Shown here: one piece after another, positions 11,684 to 22,274 of the stretch
Layout: every line of letters starts with the position of its first letter
Position numbering within the stretch: position 1 is the first letter of the stretch
Origin: Protea cynaroides
Lineage: Eukaryota; Streptophyta; Magnoliopsida; Proteales; Proteaceae
Assembly (NCBI GenBank): GCA_028583415.1
Contig: CM053273.1
Coordinates: 84,224,522 to 84,288,521, forward strand
Direction of reading: 5' to 3'
DNA length: 64,000 bases
Translations under genes and position numbers: made by a program
The notes under the pieces: model-generated
Told to the model about the DNA's origin: nothing
What the model saw: only the letters and a program-made list of their open reading frames with translations
Databases searched by the model: none

Positions 11684-12905
11684 TTATGGCAGTTGCTTCT
11701 TGGGTAGAGTACAGGTCTTTGCATAATGACCCAACTGCTGACAGTTGAAGCATTTGACATTTGGGTTATGTCCAGGAAACTGTGACGGTGGTGGTGTAGT
11801 AGTGTTCCTTGCAGGCACCACAGCAGACTGAGCCCTGTATGGGCGGAATGGTCTAGTATTGCCTCCACCTGAAGTCTCAGTAGCAGGCCTCTTCAGTCCC
11901 CTGTTTTGAGCAAAGAAGCTGTCTCTTTGGCTGGATTCAATTACACTAGCAATCTGCATAGCCTCATTATATATCTTCTTTTTCAAACCCAAAACGTGCT
12001 CTCGGATACTTCCTCGCAATCCCATGGTGAACCTACGGGTCTTGGTTTCTTCTTCTTGCATACTTGCCGGAGCGAAGAAGAACAACTCTTCATATCTCTG
12101 CTGGTAAGCATCAACCGTCGACTGGGACTACTGTAGGTTGAGGAATTCCTTCTCCATTTGATCTCTAAAGCTCTTCGAAAAGTATTTATCGAAGAAAGCT
12201 CCCTTGAATATTTCCCAATCGATCTGAGTGTGCTTTACCTCTAAGTATGACCGGGTAGAATTCCACCAGGCATTTGCATCTTCTTTGAGCATGTGCATAG
12301 AGAATAACACATTCTCATCCTCCGTACAAGTCATCAGTCGAAAGTTCTTCTCTATTTCAGCAATCCGCTGTGCATGCCACAGTGGTTTCCCTGGTTTTCC
12401 TGTGAAAGTAGGGGGTTTCAGTTTCAAGAACCTATCCACCGCTCGGCTTAGGTCAGTCCTGTGCATTCATTCCATACCATGGTGGTGGGTACGGATAGAT
12501 TCCTTGATAGACAGATGACGATGGAAATTGGTGTGGTGGTTGTAGATTCTGTCCTTGGCCCATCGGCCCAGTACTACCATTCATTGGCAGTGTGGTGTTA
12601 TTTCTTCCAGACTCAGGCATACCTTCTGTAGGAATATATCCCGGTGGCCTGAACATCTTCAGCATCTCGTTCAAGAATGTTTTCTGCTGAGCTTCCATCT
12701 GAAAAACCAGATTCATCACAATTGTTTCAGAGTTTGTGTGCAGGGGTCCTGGAAAATTTGTTGGTGCTCTGGGACTCTGCCTTTCTTCACCGTTTGTGTT
12801 CACATTTTGCTCATCAACAGTTCCTGTTTCCATGTTGTCCTCGTCTTGGCATACCCTGGAGTGGTGACCCCTTCGTGAGCCTCTACGACCGTTTCCGTCT
12901 ACCAT
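11684..12905 (-). pseudogene. Tekay-type gag pseudogene
   Basis: The minus-strand start ATG is at 12903-12905. The first frame (12905-12453) is Gln/Pro/Gly-rich and ends at a frameshift. The second (12466-12128) is the retrotransposon gag core with FTGKPGKPLWHAQRIAEIEK and an AWWN motif, ending in a TAG. The third (12085-11684) carries the zinc knuckle CFNCQQLGHYAKTC (C-x2-C-x4-H-x4-C). Gag would form the cytoplasmic particle that packages the element's RNA. It needs one frameshift and at least one stop repaired to read through, so it is counted as dead. Confidence 0.88.
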
Positions 12906-12934
12906 CTCAGATTAGTTTTCCTGCTTGGATCTGA

Positions 12935-13335
12935 GAAGAAGTCATAACACATGAGGTATAATCGAATGGTCATAATAGTGTTAGTCTTTAACAAGTGCAA
13001 GGCGAAACTTGTAAGGAAACTTAAATCAAAATTTTACAAAAAAATTTCCCAAAATTTTCTAGGTTTCCATTAGTTGTCCAGTCGCAACATACCGGTCGCG
13101 GCACTGTATAAGGTAGTGCGACCGGTATGTCCAGGCGGACAAACTTCTCGGATTCCCGAGGGGTACCGGTCGATGTACCGGTCGCAACTCTGTGGGAAAT
13201 GGAGCGACCGGTATAGTCGATCGGTCAAAATTTTCTCCTGACCAAGGGGTACCGGTCGACTTTACCAGGGGGTACTGGTCGACCAGTATGGGCAAAACCG
13301 TCGACCGGTATGCCCAGAATCCTCTTTAAAAACGC
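12935..13335. repeat. Cluster of ACCGGTCGAC palindromic words in the leader
   Basis: Between 13078 and 13315 the words ACCGGTCG, CGACCGGTA and GTCGACC occur about ten times in both orientations. The same words cluster in every LTR copy of this family (about 765-890, 7160-7290, 16890-17030). The cluster ends just upstream of the inferred 5' UTR of the antisense ORF. Confidence 0.8.
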
Positions 13336-13980
13336 AAAAAGTGAGATTTTCTCACTTTTCCTTTCTTTTTCCTCTCCGGTGGTGATTCCTCTCTGCCTCT
13401 GTGAGTTGCTACAGTCCGACCGGTGGTCTTAGAAGCTATTTTCTTCCAATCAAGACCTAGAACATCGCCTCCAAGTATGTTCCTTCCTTCCATTTCTCAT
13501 TTTTACATCGTTCTTCATGGTTTCATACCCAAAAACTAGGTTTTTCTTAGTTTGGAAGATTCTAACCGTAGGAACTCTTTTTTCTTCGGCTTAGAAAGGG
13601 TTTAGGGACCTCTATGAGCAAAAGCCCTCAACCAATTTGAGGTTCCACAGAATGGTTTTCAAAAAAATCAAATTTTTAGGTTTTTGACCTAGGTTTTGAT
13701 AAAAATCGAATTTTTCTTGTAATTTTCCAAATTCCTTGATTGTTTGATGTATGGATGGTTTCCATGAGGTGTTTGAGGGTTACGTAAGTCCTCCTCCCCA
13801 GGTTTTGGGTGAGTTCGAGGCTTTTGCTTAAATTATTGTCGTTATGCTACCGAAATTTTAAAATTTTTTAACCCATTTCTCTTTATTTTGTCTTTGTTTG
13901 TAGTTCAAAATGTCTCAAGCCGAAATTTTGAAAATTTTTTAACCCATTTCTCTTTATTTTGTCTTTGTTTGTAGTTCAAA
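13320..13980 (+). promoter_or_regulatory. Inferred 5' UTR and intron of the antisense ORF
   Basis: Downstream of a TATA-like CTTTAAAAACG (about 13323) lies a pyrimidine-rich leader. A possible donor AA|GTATGT sits at 13475 and an acceptor TTTGTTTGTAG at 13974, six bases before the ATG. The intron would be 500 bp and AT-rich. A tandem duplication of about 71 bp (13850-13919 and 13920-13990) repeats the acceptor and the start context. The upstream copy has an acceptor at 13903 and an ATG at 13910 that reaches a stop after ten codons. All of this is inference from signals; no transcript is known to me. Confidence 0.5.
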
Positions 13981-15156
13981 ATGTCTCAACGCAGAGGTGC
14001 AGGTCAACGTTCATTCGGTCTTGGCATGAATCGTCTGCATCCTCTTGTTCCACAGCTCGATGAGCGGTGGTTTCGTTCCGATGCGGCGCAAGCCCGTTTT
14101 CCTTGGTTTGACGAAAAGAATATTGAGTCAGGGAGACGGGTGAACCTGGAGCAGCTTCAGCGGTTTGATGTGGAAGTAGCTTTTGGTAGACTTCGGTGGT
14201 TGCCTGTTATTACGGATACTGTGACCACCCGCCCTAACCTAGTCAAACATTTTTACGCCAACTTGGAGATAGAGGGAAATTTCAATGACTTCAGCCAAGA
14301 TAGGGAACTCCGCCTTACCAGTCTCGTCAAGGGCGTCCCCATCTCCTTCAACACTCACCAGCTCGCCGACCTCCTAGGGCTTCCCCATGATGGTGACTTG
14401 GTCTACTGTGCCCCTAAGATGAAGGGCTTTTTCACTGAGGATCTGCGCCAGGAGATTTCGGAGCAGATACTTAACCCTGGAGCGCCTATGAAGGCTGCTA
14501 ACTTGAGGCATGTTCCCCGGGTATATTGTCGCATCATCCAGCACAATATTGTGCCTCAGAGCGGCCATTACAGTGAGTTGTCTCAGCTCACTCAGTATTT
14601 GACCTATTGTGTCTGCACTGGGGAGCGGGGCTGTCTCCCCTACATCATTATCAAAACCATGCGTCAGGCTACTCTGTCCGATCAGGCCAATAACCTTCCA
14701 TATGGCCGACTCATCACCACTCTTTTGCAGCGATTACGAGTGGACATGTGGGGTGAGACTGTCGTTGAGGACACTATGACCTCGGACATTGACTGGGATG
14801 CCATTCTCTGGATGCAGATGGACAACCTGTCGATCAGCGATGAGGAGTTAGAGGCTCGTCCTCGCCCACTCAGGAGGGTAGCAGTTGCGGCAGCAGCAGC
14901 AGCAGCTGCCAATGCGGCTCATGCAACAGAGGCAGGGGGTGATGATAAGGGTGACGATGATCAGATGGAGGATGTTCCAGCACCAGCACCACAGCCCATG
15001 CATGCAACGGGACCATCTCAGCCTCCTCCCGATACCGTGATGGGTATGTTCACGAAGATCCGAGATGCCCAGCGGGAGATGAGCCGTGACCTAGAGCGCC
15101 TTACTCGCAGCCTCAGAGTCACCCAGGAGCAGGTGCACTGGCTCAGGGTAGCCTAG
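13981..15156 (+). CDS. Intact antisense ORF of the gypsy element (391 aa)
   Basis: A 391-codon ORF on the strand opposite to gag-pol lies in the leader between the primer site and gag. Residues about 70-260 include FYANLEIEGNF, SLVKGVPISF and LADLLGLP, a pattern I associate with the 'putative plant transposon protein' domain found in extra ORFs of plant gypsy elements. This is family resemblance from memory, not a search. An Ala run and an acidic Asp/Gly stretch follow (residues about 300-335), then a Pro/Gln linker and a C-terminal heptad-like segment (IRDAQREMSRDLERLTRSL) that may form a coiled coil. It has no stop or frameshift although the neighbouring gag and pol have many. The ATG at 13981 is chosen because an upstream duplicate ATG dies after ten codons. 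Molecular function is unknown. Confidence 0.75.
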   Translation: MSQRRGAGQRSFGLGMNRLHPLVPQLDERWFRSDAAQARFPWFDEKNIESGRRVNLEQLQRFDVEVAFGRLRWLPVITDTVTTRPNLVKHFYANLEIEGNFNDFSQDRELRLTSLVKGVPISFNTHQLADLLGLPHDGDLVYCAPKMKGFFTEDLRQEISEQILNPGAPMKAANLRHVPRVYCRIIQHNIVPQSGHYSELSQLTQYLTYCVCTGERGCLPYIIIKTMRQATLSDQANNLPYGRLITTLLQRLRVDMWGETVVEDTMTSDIDWDAILWMQMDNLSISDEELEARPRPLRRVAVAAAAAAAANAAHATEAGGDDKGDDDQMEDVPAPAPQPMHATGPSQPPPDTVMGMFTKIRDAQREMSRDLERLTRSLRVTQEQVHWLRVA

Positions 15157-15580
15157 AGCATGATTATGACATTGCTGACCCCATTCCTCCTAGGCCTCCA
15201 ATCCCATGATAGACATCTTATTTTTCTCTCTTTCACAGCATGGTTTATATAACAGGATAACTGTCCGGCTTGTGGACTGTACCCTGTAGCACCATTACTT
15301 AACACTCTTTGGATGTTTATGATTATTTTTACTCTTGATACAATATTCTTTTCAATTTAGTGGAAGTTTATGATTTTTCTCACCTGTCATTCAGGTTCCT
15401 ATCTAGAGCATGACTGTTTATTAATTTCACCTTTATTATAGTACATTATGCTCTTTCGTATTTAGTCTCAGGCATCAAACAAGTACTTAAGGTGGGTTTT
15501 TATTAAAGCTTTAAAATTTTCCTATCTCAGTTCATCGACTTAGTTAAGTGCAAATGTGGTCTGTTGGACAGAGCCTAAGA
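15157..15580. other. Leader between antisense ORF and primer site
   Basis: AT-rich non-coding sequence. On the plus strand it would hold the 3' UTR of the antisense ORF; on the minus strand it is the 5' leader of the gypsy RNA. No gene is seen. Confidence 0.6.
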
Positions 15581-15593
15581 GCTCTGATACCAA
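15581..15593 (-). other. Primer-binding site of the Tekay-type element
   Basis: On the minus strand TTGGTATCAGAGC follows the LTR, complementary to the 3' end of plant initiator tRNA-Met. Confidence 0.85.
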
Positions 15594-15595
15594 GT

Positions 15596-17782
15596 TATCA
15601 CACCCCAATTTCGACTGAACTAGAAGTGTGAGTGAACCATCACTGAACCAACGGTTCACACCAGGATCTCAATAAGATCATGTCCACTCATACAAATCAT
15701 TGCACATAACCATAATCAGAATATAATAAAATACATCGAAAGTCTTAAATAAAATGAACTGAGTGATCTATTGATAAATTTAAATAAATATCCAATTATT
15801 CAAATATCGAAACTTAATTAAATATCTTTACATCAATTGTATCTTCAATCAAAAATAATTAAAATAAATTAAATCAACTCCTAGAGGTACACGCAGAAAG
15901 GGCACTCGCATGAAGCGTCATGCTCGTCCTCTCCTGCTTGCACGTCCAAAGCATCCACACCTCCGTACACTAGAGCGTTCATGAAATCCTCCACCGTATA
16001 ACCTGCATCAACATCTAAAAATAGTGTATACACAAGGGTGAGCTCACAACTTAGCTCAGTAAGACAATCAAACAATGCAACAAACATATGCATGAGTAAC
16101 ATTCACATCATGGTCTGGTTTAAGTTTGCAATGTGCTATAGAAAGGATTGGCGGCCACCGCACCTCTATACACTAGTGTGTGAAGCCGCCCAATGGATCA
16201 AACACCACTGTCGTCCCACATGCACCCTATCATGGAATAGAGATAGAGCTAAGGCATCCAGATCAAACACCGCCAACACCTCCCATAATATTCTACCCAT
16301 ACCAACACGTAAGCCCCTATTGGCGATGGCTTACAAACTGGGCTCGCAACTAACCAATCCTATATGTCATCACAGTAGGCCCTATCCCAGCACAGCTCCC
16401 TACGGCATAGAGATAGAGCTAGAGTCTAGTGGTCAGGCCGGAGACCACTTCCTCCCCCTGATACCTTACCCGCACCAAGCATGCTAAGACAAAACGATAC
16501 GAAAGGTGCTAGTGTGAGGAATGATCCCAGACCTCCAGTCCTTCCCATTCCATACATCAACGAAAATAATCACATGCCTAACAGTCACAACCTAGCATAG
16601 CAAGTATGCATGAACAATAATAATAACTGAAAGTAAAGGATGACATGCGAGAATGCACAAACTTCAATCCACAGAATCATAATTATTAACAACGATTTAC
16701 TATTATTAAATTATTAGGGTTTAGGTCCAATTCCCTTACCTGACGCTTGATTGATAGTTCGCTCCGCGTCACAAGGTCCAAACGTGCTATCACAAGGTCC
16801 TACACGATATTAGGGTTTAGTTAGAATAGTTCTTTTAGGGTTTATGTTGGTCGGAAAACCAACGGGATTACAAACACTCCTCACAGAGCATACCGGTCGT
16901 AGTACAGGTCGCGGCACTGTGGAGAAACCTACGACAGGTATGGTCGACCGGTCCCCACAGACCGGTCCCCGATACGGTACCGGCCGCAGTACCGGTCGCA
17001 TAGGGTGTGACCGGTATGGTCAACCGGTATGTCTCCGGGAGACCATACATCTGGTTTTCGCCTTCCTTCGGTCACCCCTTATTGATTCTAGGGTTTCTCC
17101 TATTCATTCTAGGTCTGAGCACTGAGTTAGAGTTGTTTCCAACTCCATTCAAGTCCTAGTTTCGATGATTTTCAACCTAGAACTTGAATCTAGGGTTTAC
17201 CGACTAGATTAGGGTTTGTCGACAAAATAGGGTTTAGATCAATACCTGCTTTGCATGGTACTGATCCAATCATAACTAACCATCCTAGAATACTTAATGT
17301 AGAGGAAGGTTTAAGCACTTACCGTTGACTTGCGGTAATGTGTTCTTCGTCGAACGGCTATGGCGGCTCTTCCCTCTCCTTCCTAGCTCCTCCTCCTTCT
17401 TCAACCTCTTTCTCCTTTCTAGGATTTGTGAGGATCAATGGAAGAGGTTTTAGGAGGTTTAAGGGTCCTTATATAGGCTAGGGTTAGGTTTAGGAAGCCT
17501 CCTAACATTAGGAAAGTCCTTCGGTTTGAAATTTAAAAAGTGGGACCCGTAGAGATCCGTTTCTGGATCCATGCTGCGTAGGCTATACCGGTCGACCGTC
17601 GACCGGTACCATAGACTGGTACCATCGACCGGTATCTAACTTTTCATACATGAATTGGTCCGATTGGTCCGATTTCATACCTGGTTGTCATTCGCTTGTC
17701 TCGTCTGGTCCGGTGATGATTGGAAGACCTGTTACGACATGAAACAAGGTTTAGATCGGGTTCATGGAGTGCGGGTCTTATA
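15596..17782 (-). repeat. 5' LTR of the Tekay-type element (2187 bp)
   Basis: Full-length LTR bounded by GAGTA of copia A on the right and the primer site on the left. On the minus strand it starts TATAAGACC and ends GGGGTGTGATA. In the other copies the start is TGTAAGACC, so the outer TG has become TA here, and the inner CA also reads TA. It contains the ACCGGTCGAC palindrome clusters. The short ORFs within are not supported as genes. Confidence 0.88.
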
Positions 17783-17964
17783 GAGTAGACCTCTGTTGTG
17801 GCTGACAGAAGTTTGTACACCACATGTTAAGGTGTATTATTCGCTGTTCCTCGCATTGGGAAGCTTGATGGATGTTTCAAAGTTAGTGACGATTTAGTGT
17901 GTTGGATTCCGTGGCCACACTGATTGACGATAGTTTTGTAATTAGTATAGCCCAAATGGGAGAT
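17783..17964 (+). repeat. 3' interior remnant of copia A with polypurine tract
   Basis: It matches 51347-51528 of element B and ends in AAATGGGAGAT just before the 3' LTR. It shows where the gypsy element landed. Confidence 0.85.
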
Positions 17965-18403
17965 TGTTAGATTTATGTGGGCTTAATTAATTACCTAAAC
18001 TAGTTAATTCAGTGGGAATCTGATTGACACGGTATAACCGATTTGGTTTGGTTCGTCACATGGTATGAGATAGGTTTGGTAACCCTAATTCTATTGTGGT
18101 AAGGATTTTAGGGTTACATCTGTATTCTATAAATACAGGGTTAGAGTCCCCACAGCCACGGTTAATCAGTTCTCTGCACCCATTAGCAAGAGACGTCAGG
18201 ATATCCTCTGGAGGCTGTGGAAGACTGTAGCCGAGGGATTTCGATCAAAGCTTGGAGCGTCGTAGAGCGCATGGGAATTGATCTCTTCACTGACAGGTAT
18301 GTCTTTATGATTCATAATTTATGGCTTCTCTATTGTGTTCTAGGGCAACTGTATGAGATTGGAATGGGTTTCATTGAAACCCTAAACACATAATATTCTA
18401 ACA
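17965..18403 (+). repeat. 3' LTR of copia element A
   Basis: It starts TGTTAGATTTATG, ends ATTCTAACA, and is followed by the GGTGC target duplication. It is 439 bp, the same length as the 5' LTR. Confidence 0.9.
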
Positions 18404-18639
18404 GGTGCACCCAAAAACCTCTATTGTAAATGTTAATACCATATTAAACGTCTATTTTCAATTAATTTACTATTACTGCTACTTCTATATAAATTTTTCT
18501 TTTGAAAAAAAAAACATTTTTGATCTAGCATACTCACTAACTCACATGCCTTTGTTTTATTTATTTTTTCTCTTTCCTCAAAAAATAAAGAAAGCTATTG
18601 AACTATGAAACCCTAATTTTTGTATATACATACGTCCTG

Positions 18640-20070
18640 TGGTGCCTTGATGGTAATGCAACCTCTGAGACACTATTATTCCAAGTGTCTTCTTTTAATA
18701 GGCTATAAAACTAATTGTTTAATCTCTCTTTAATGTCTTCATCCCTCACTAGAACTTTACCTTTGCACTTTTAATACATCTAACATGATCTGAATCTCTA
18801 TTTTTCCTTCCCCTCATCTTAACTATTTTATGGATATTTTTTTCCCCTCTTTTGTATTCAGATTGTTATAAGTATTTTCATATTTCTTCGCCTATTTTTT
18901 CCACAACCTTTTTTAGTTTCATTTTTGGCAAGTCCACCTTTTTAGATCCTATATATCCTTAGTATTTTACCATGTTTTAAAACTATATTTTTTAGTTTTA
19001 ATGGTTACTTGAACCTCATCATCCCACCACCAAGACTCTCTCGGAGAATGACGTTTTTCTTTTGATGCATTTAGGACATCTTTAGGAATTTTTTTAATAC
19101 AGGCAGTCATCCCATTCCATATTGTATTAGTGTTTCCATCAAAGTCTCACTTTCTTTGTTTGACCACATTATTAGTAAAATCTTTCTAGTATCTCCTTTT
19201 AAGATCTACCACAGTATCCTAGGGCAAAAAAGTTGACATTTCTTATAATTTGGTGTAATGAGACACATATCCACGACCAGTAATTTATGTTGATTGGTTC
19301 GGCTCTCCCCTGGTATAACTTTATAATCTTTACATAACAACCTATCTTGGCTACTATGATGCCTACTTTTGAAGATGACTAAATACTCCTCTCTTTTTGA
19401 AGTATATGTTTATAATGGATTAATCATAAGCCACTACAAAATCTAAAATTAAAATTCCCTCCTCATTCCTCACTCAAAAACCATATCCTCCATATACATC
19501 TTCATAACACCTATGATCTCCCCTTAAATGTTCATTCAGGTAATCCTCCATTATAATCTTTTATCTTTGTCTACAACTTTGCACTAAACCATCCATGTGT
19601 TTCCAAAATTGTAGCTTACTACTTACATCCAATCCTATTTGGAATATGTAAAAATTAAATATATCAACAACCTCTTTCTCCAACACCAGAGTAATGGCTA
19701 TAATCCTATCGCCAAATCTTTTAACATCCACCACATCATTCTTTAAATCTTTATCCATTACTATTTCCAGTCCACTATTAGTACCTTTATCCTCCGATAC
19801 TAAAGTTTAAAGTCATCCAACTTCTTAAGCCTTTTTACCTTTTCATCTAATCTCTTGAATACTAGCTATGTTAATTCTTTTTTTCCTCATAACATATATC
19901 AATTCTAGGCTCTTACCTGTGAAAGACCTTATGTTTCAAAATGCTAATCTAATCTTAGGCTTATGGACTAGCTTCTTTACTCGCACTCGTCCACGATGCA
20001 AGAACCCTTGCCTACTAATCACCGCAATAAGCACCAATGCAACAGCCCTTGCTTGTTTTTCACTACACTA
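18640..20070 (-). pseudogene. RTE-type LINE fragment (endonuclease to linker)
   Basis: The minus strand reads, with interruptions, an AP-endonuclease domain typical of RTE-clade LINEs: NIACIQETRW (about 19850), then DRIIAITLVLEKEVV (open frame 19758-19561), then YFKKREE (about 19400). Further on comes SWWWDDEVQVTIKTKKYSFK (about 19030), the linker between endonuclease and RT. No RT catalytic core is present before the copy ends near 18640. It has many stops and frameshifts and is an old 3'-truncated remnant. Confidence 0.8.
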
Positions 20071-20598
20071 GGGTTCATGTGTAACGCGCCGTTTCCGGAG
20101 AACACCTTAGTATTATGGGGAATATCTTTGTTTGTGAATCCATATTAAAGGTTTGACTAGGTTTTTCTAGGTGCCAATTGCCAACATAATGAACCAACCC
20201 TCCTCTTCTATCCGGGCTTCGGACCGGCAGCATAACACTAGCGGAGTAGTACATGCCCCTCGCTCAATATTTGGAAAATATTCAATTCTCAGATTTTGTT
20301 TTTCATGCCCCATCTGCATCTCTCTCTCTCTCTCTCCCCCTCTCTCTCTCTCTCACATATCTAGCTAAGCACCATCTTGTGTAAAGAGTACCAAACTCAT
20401 TTGGATCCACCCATGACTCGAGCCAAGTAGAAATCACTTCAGAGATGTTGATTTGGACTTCACTTTGACCAGGACAGCAGACACATACACATAAGAAAAA
20501 ATACAATCTGTTCATTATTTGAACATTTTATCGCATCGACATCAGTCATCCTCTACAAATTCCGGCTTTTCGTATAGGTAACAAAATGTAATGAGTTC
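20071..20598. other. Spacer and probable 3' UTR of the host gene
   Basis: It contains a (TC)n tract at about 20318-20354. The part next to 20598 should be the 3' UTR of the minus-strand host gene. I see no clear poly(A) signal and no other gene. Confidence 0.5.
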
Positions 20599-22274
20599 TT
20601 AGCCTGCCTCCTCACAGCCATCAGCTTCACCATCGATATCTCCCTCCTGCTTCTGATTCATCGTGAACCTCCAAGTGTCTCCCTCTTTTATTTCCAATTG
20701 CTTTTTCAGTTCATAGATAGCTCTGGATGCAGCTCTGGCAATAGTTGGATTGCTGTCATTTGCCAGCCTCTGTGCACAGAAACAAAAGTGTCAGTGCCCA
20801 AGTGAAGGAATTAGGGTTAGAGATTGAGCTTCGTAAACTCATGTAATTCAAAGAAATTAACCACCTGTAATGCTCCCATGCCTGCATTCCCAAGAGTCCA
20901 CATGGATGGAGCTGTCGCCAATGCATTGGCTAGTGCTCGCCTATGTAAGAAAACAACATAAGCAAAAGACGAAAAAGGGCAGGAGGGTCGAACAGGTCAA
21001 GCTCAAAACAGCATTCACATGACTTTGGTTTTCAATTTGCTTGTCTGGGCTGCATTTTTGTTACTACTTGATCATCAAAAACATTGTGGATTGAGTTACT
21101 GGTCCAAACAAGCATTTTTTTTTTTTTTTTTTTTATTTTTTTTTTTTTATTGTTTCTAACTTTGTGGGATTGCTTTTAATATGATAGTGTCATCTTTTTG
21201 GAAGCAATTAAAAATTGGAGATCTTAAGAATCTCCTAATTGGATATATGGATGATGCCAAGGGAATAGAATGCAAAGCTAATAAATTATGCTTCAGTCGA
21301 AGATATTGACCAAAATAGGATAATGTCAAGCTTGTGATTCATCCTAAATATGTGAAGAGAAAAACCCCCATCTCCATTACAAGTGTAAGGTATCTTTGCA
21401 ACCCTATATATTAAAAGGTTTCATTTGATTACCAAATGAACTTTATCAAAAAGAAAAAAAAAAAAAAAAAAAATTAGCCAAGGGGGTAGCTCAGTTGGTC
21501 AAAACCAACACCTCATAATTAAGATGTCATCAGTTCAACTCTCTGTGTTGTGTACCTATTCCAAAAGGATAAAAATTTATAATAAATATATTAGAGAGAG
21601 AAGCTCACCTAGTACTGACATCAGGAGAGCTTGAACACTCTGCCAATAGTGAGACACTACTTTTACCATCCATTGCATCAAGATCTATAAGGGCTGCCAC
21701 CAACAATTCAAGCTGCTCCAGGTAGGAAAAAACTTGAGAACATAAACAAAACGGGAATCAGAAAGTTACCAGCCCTTAGAAATAAGAAAACAAATTCTAT
21801 TAAACCTCTTCAGGATCAGTGTAATCAATGCCATCAGCTTCAGACAGTGCAGATGCCATGCTCCAGTATGCATCCTGTAAATCAGTTACCCCAAAAAAAA
21901 AAAAAAATCGTAGGAACCAAAATTTATTAAGTATAAACAACAGAAGAGAGAGGAGAGTAGACAAGACCATATAGAATATACCTGAATGGCAGAAATCCGA
22001 TCGGTGGAGACTTCTCCTGGGAAGAAATCAAGAGTCTTGCCATTTTTTTCAAGCATTATATGCCCCAGCATGCCCTTAGCAGATACAGAACCTTGTTTCC
22101 TACGTGAAGGACTGCATGTAACTAAAACATCAGTAACCAGAAGTCACAACCAGAGATACATTGAGCTGCAGCCACTAAAGAAAAAACTTCAAATAACAAT
22201 CTGTGTGCCATCACTTGAAGAACTTACAGCTTGTACATCTTGCTCACCATCCTGTCATGTATGTTCTTGACAAA
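20599..22274 (-). other. Host gene exons 8-13 cluster
   Basis: Counting the 5' UTR exon as exon 1, this is the 3' cluster: 22274-22228 (47 bp), 22099-21982, 21874-21806, 21712-21609, 20940-20865 and 20769-20599. Intron phases fit exactly; for example GCT|G rebuilds a Leu codon between the 47-bp exon and the next. Exon 9 encodes the KTLDFFPGEVSTDRISAIQ stretch. Confidence 0.88.

Larger units (their letters stand above)
7065..17782 (-). mobile_element. Tekay/Del-type Ty3-gypsy retrotransposon (degenerate)
   Basis: Reading on the minus strand the order is 5' LTR (17782-15596), primer site, leader with an opposite-strand ORF, gag, protease, RT, RNase H, integrase, a chromodomain-like tail, polypurine tract and 3' LTR (8024 down to 7065, truncated). 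The right flank GAGTA (17783-17787) equals bases 51347-51351 of element B, so the insertion target lies inside copia A. The left target duplication is lost with the missing part of the 3' LTR. The gag and pol frames are broken by many stops and a few frameshifts, so the element is not autonomous. Confidence 0.9.
1669..18403 (+). mobile_element. Copia-type LTR retrotransposon A (gutted, with nested insertions)
   Basis: Two 439-bp LTRs (1669-2107 and 17965-18403) differ by only about six substitutions, all transitions. They are flanked by near-identical target duplications GGTGT (1664-1668) and GGTGC (18404-18408). A tRNA-Met-type primer site follows the 5' LTR and a purine tract precedes the 3' LTR. 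Of the original interior only about 2108-2515 and 17783-17964 remain in register with sister element B. The rest is an inverted segment, a Tat-like LTR region and a whole gypsy element. No coding capacity of its own survives. Assignment to Ty1-copia comes from element B, which keeps a copia reverse transcriptase/RNase H remnant. Confidence 0.85.

Noticed and set aside
21477..21550. Possible tRNA gene
   Set aside because: Boxes A and B are present but the cloverleaf is distorted and a second copy exists in intron 6, so it is a SINE.
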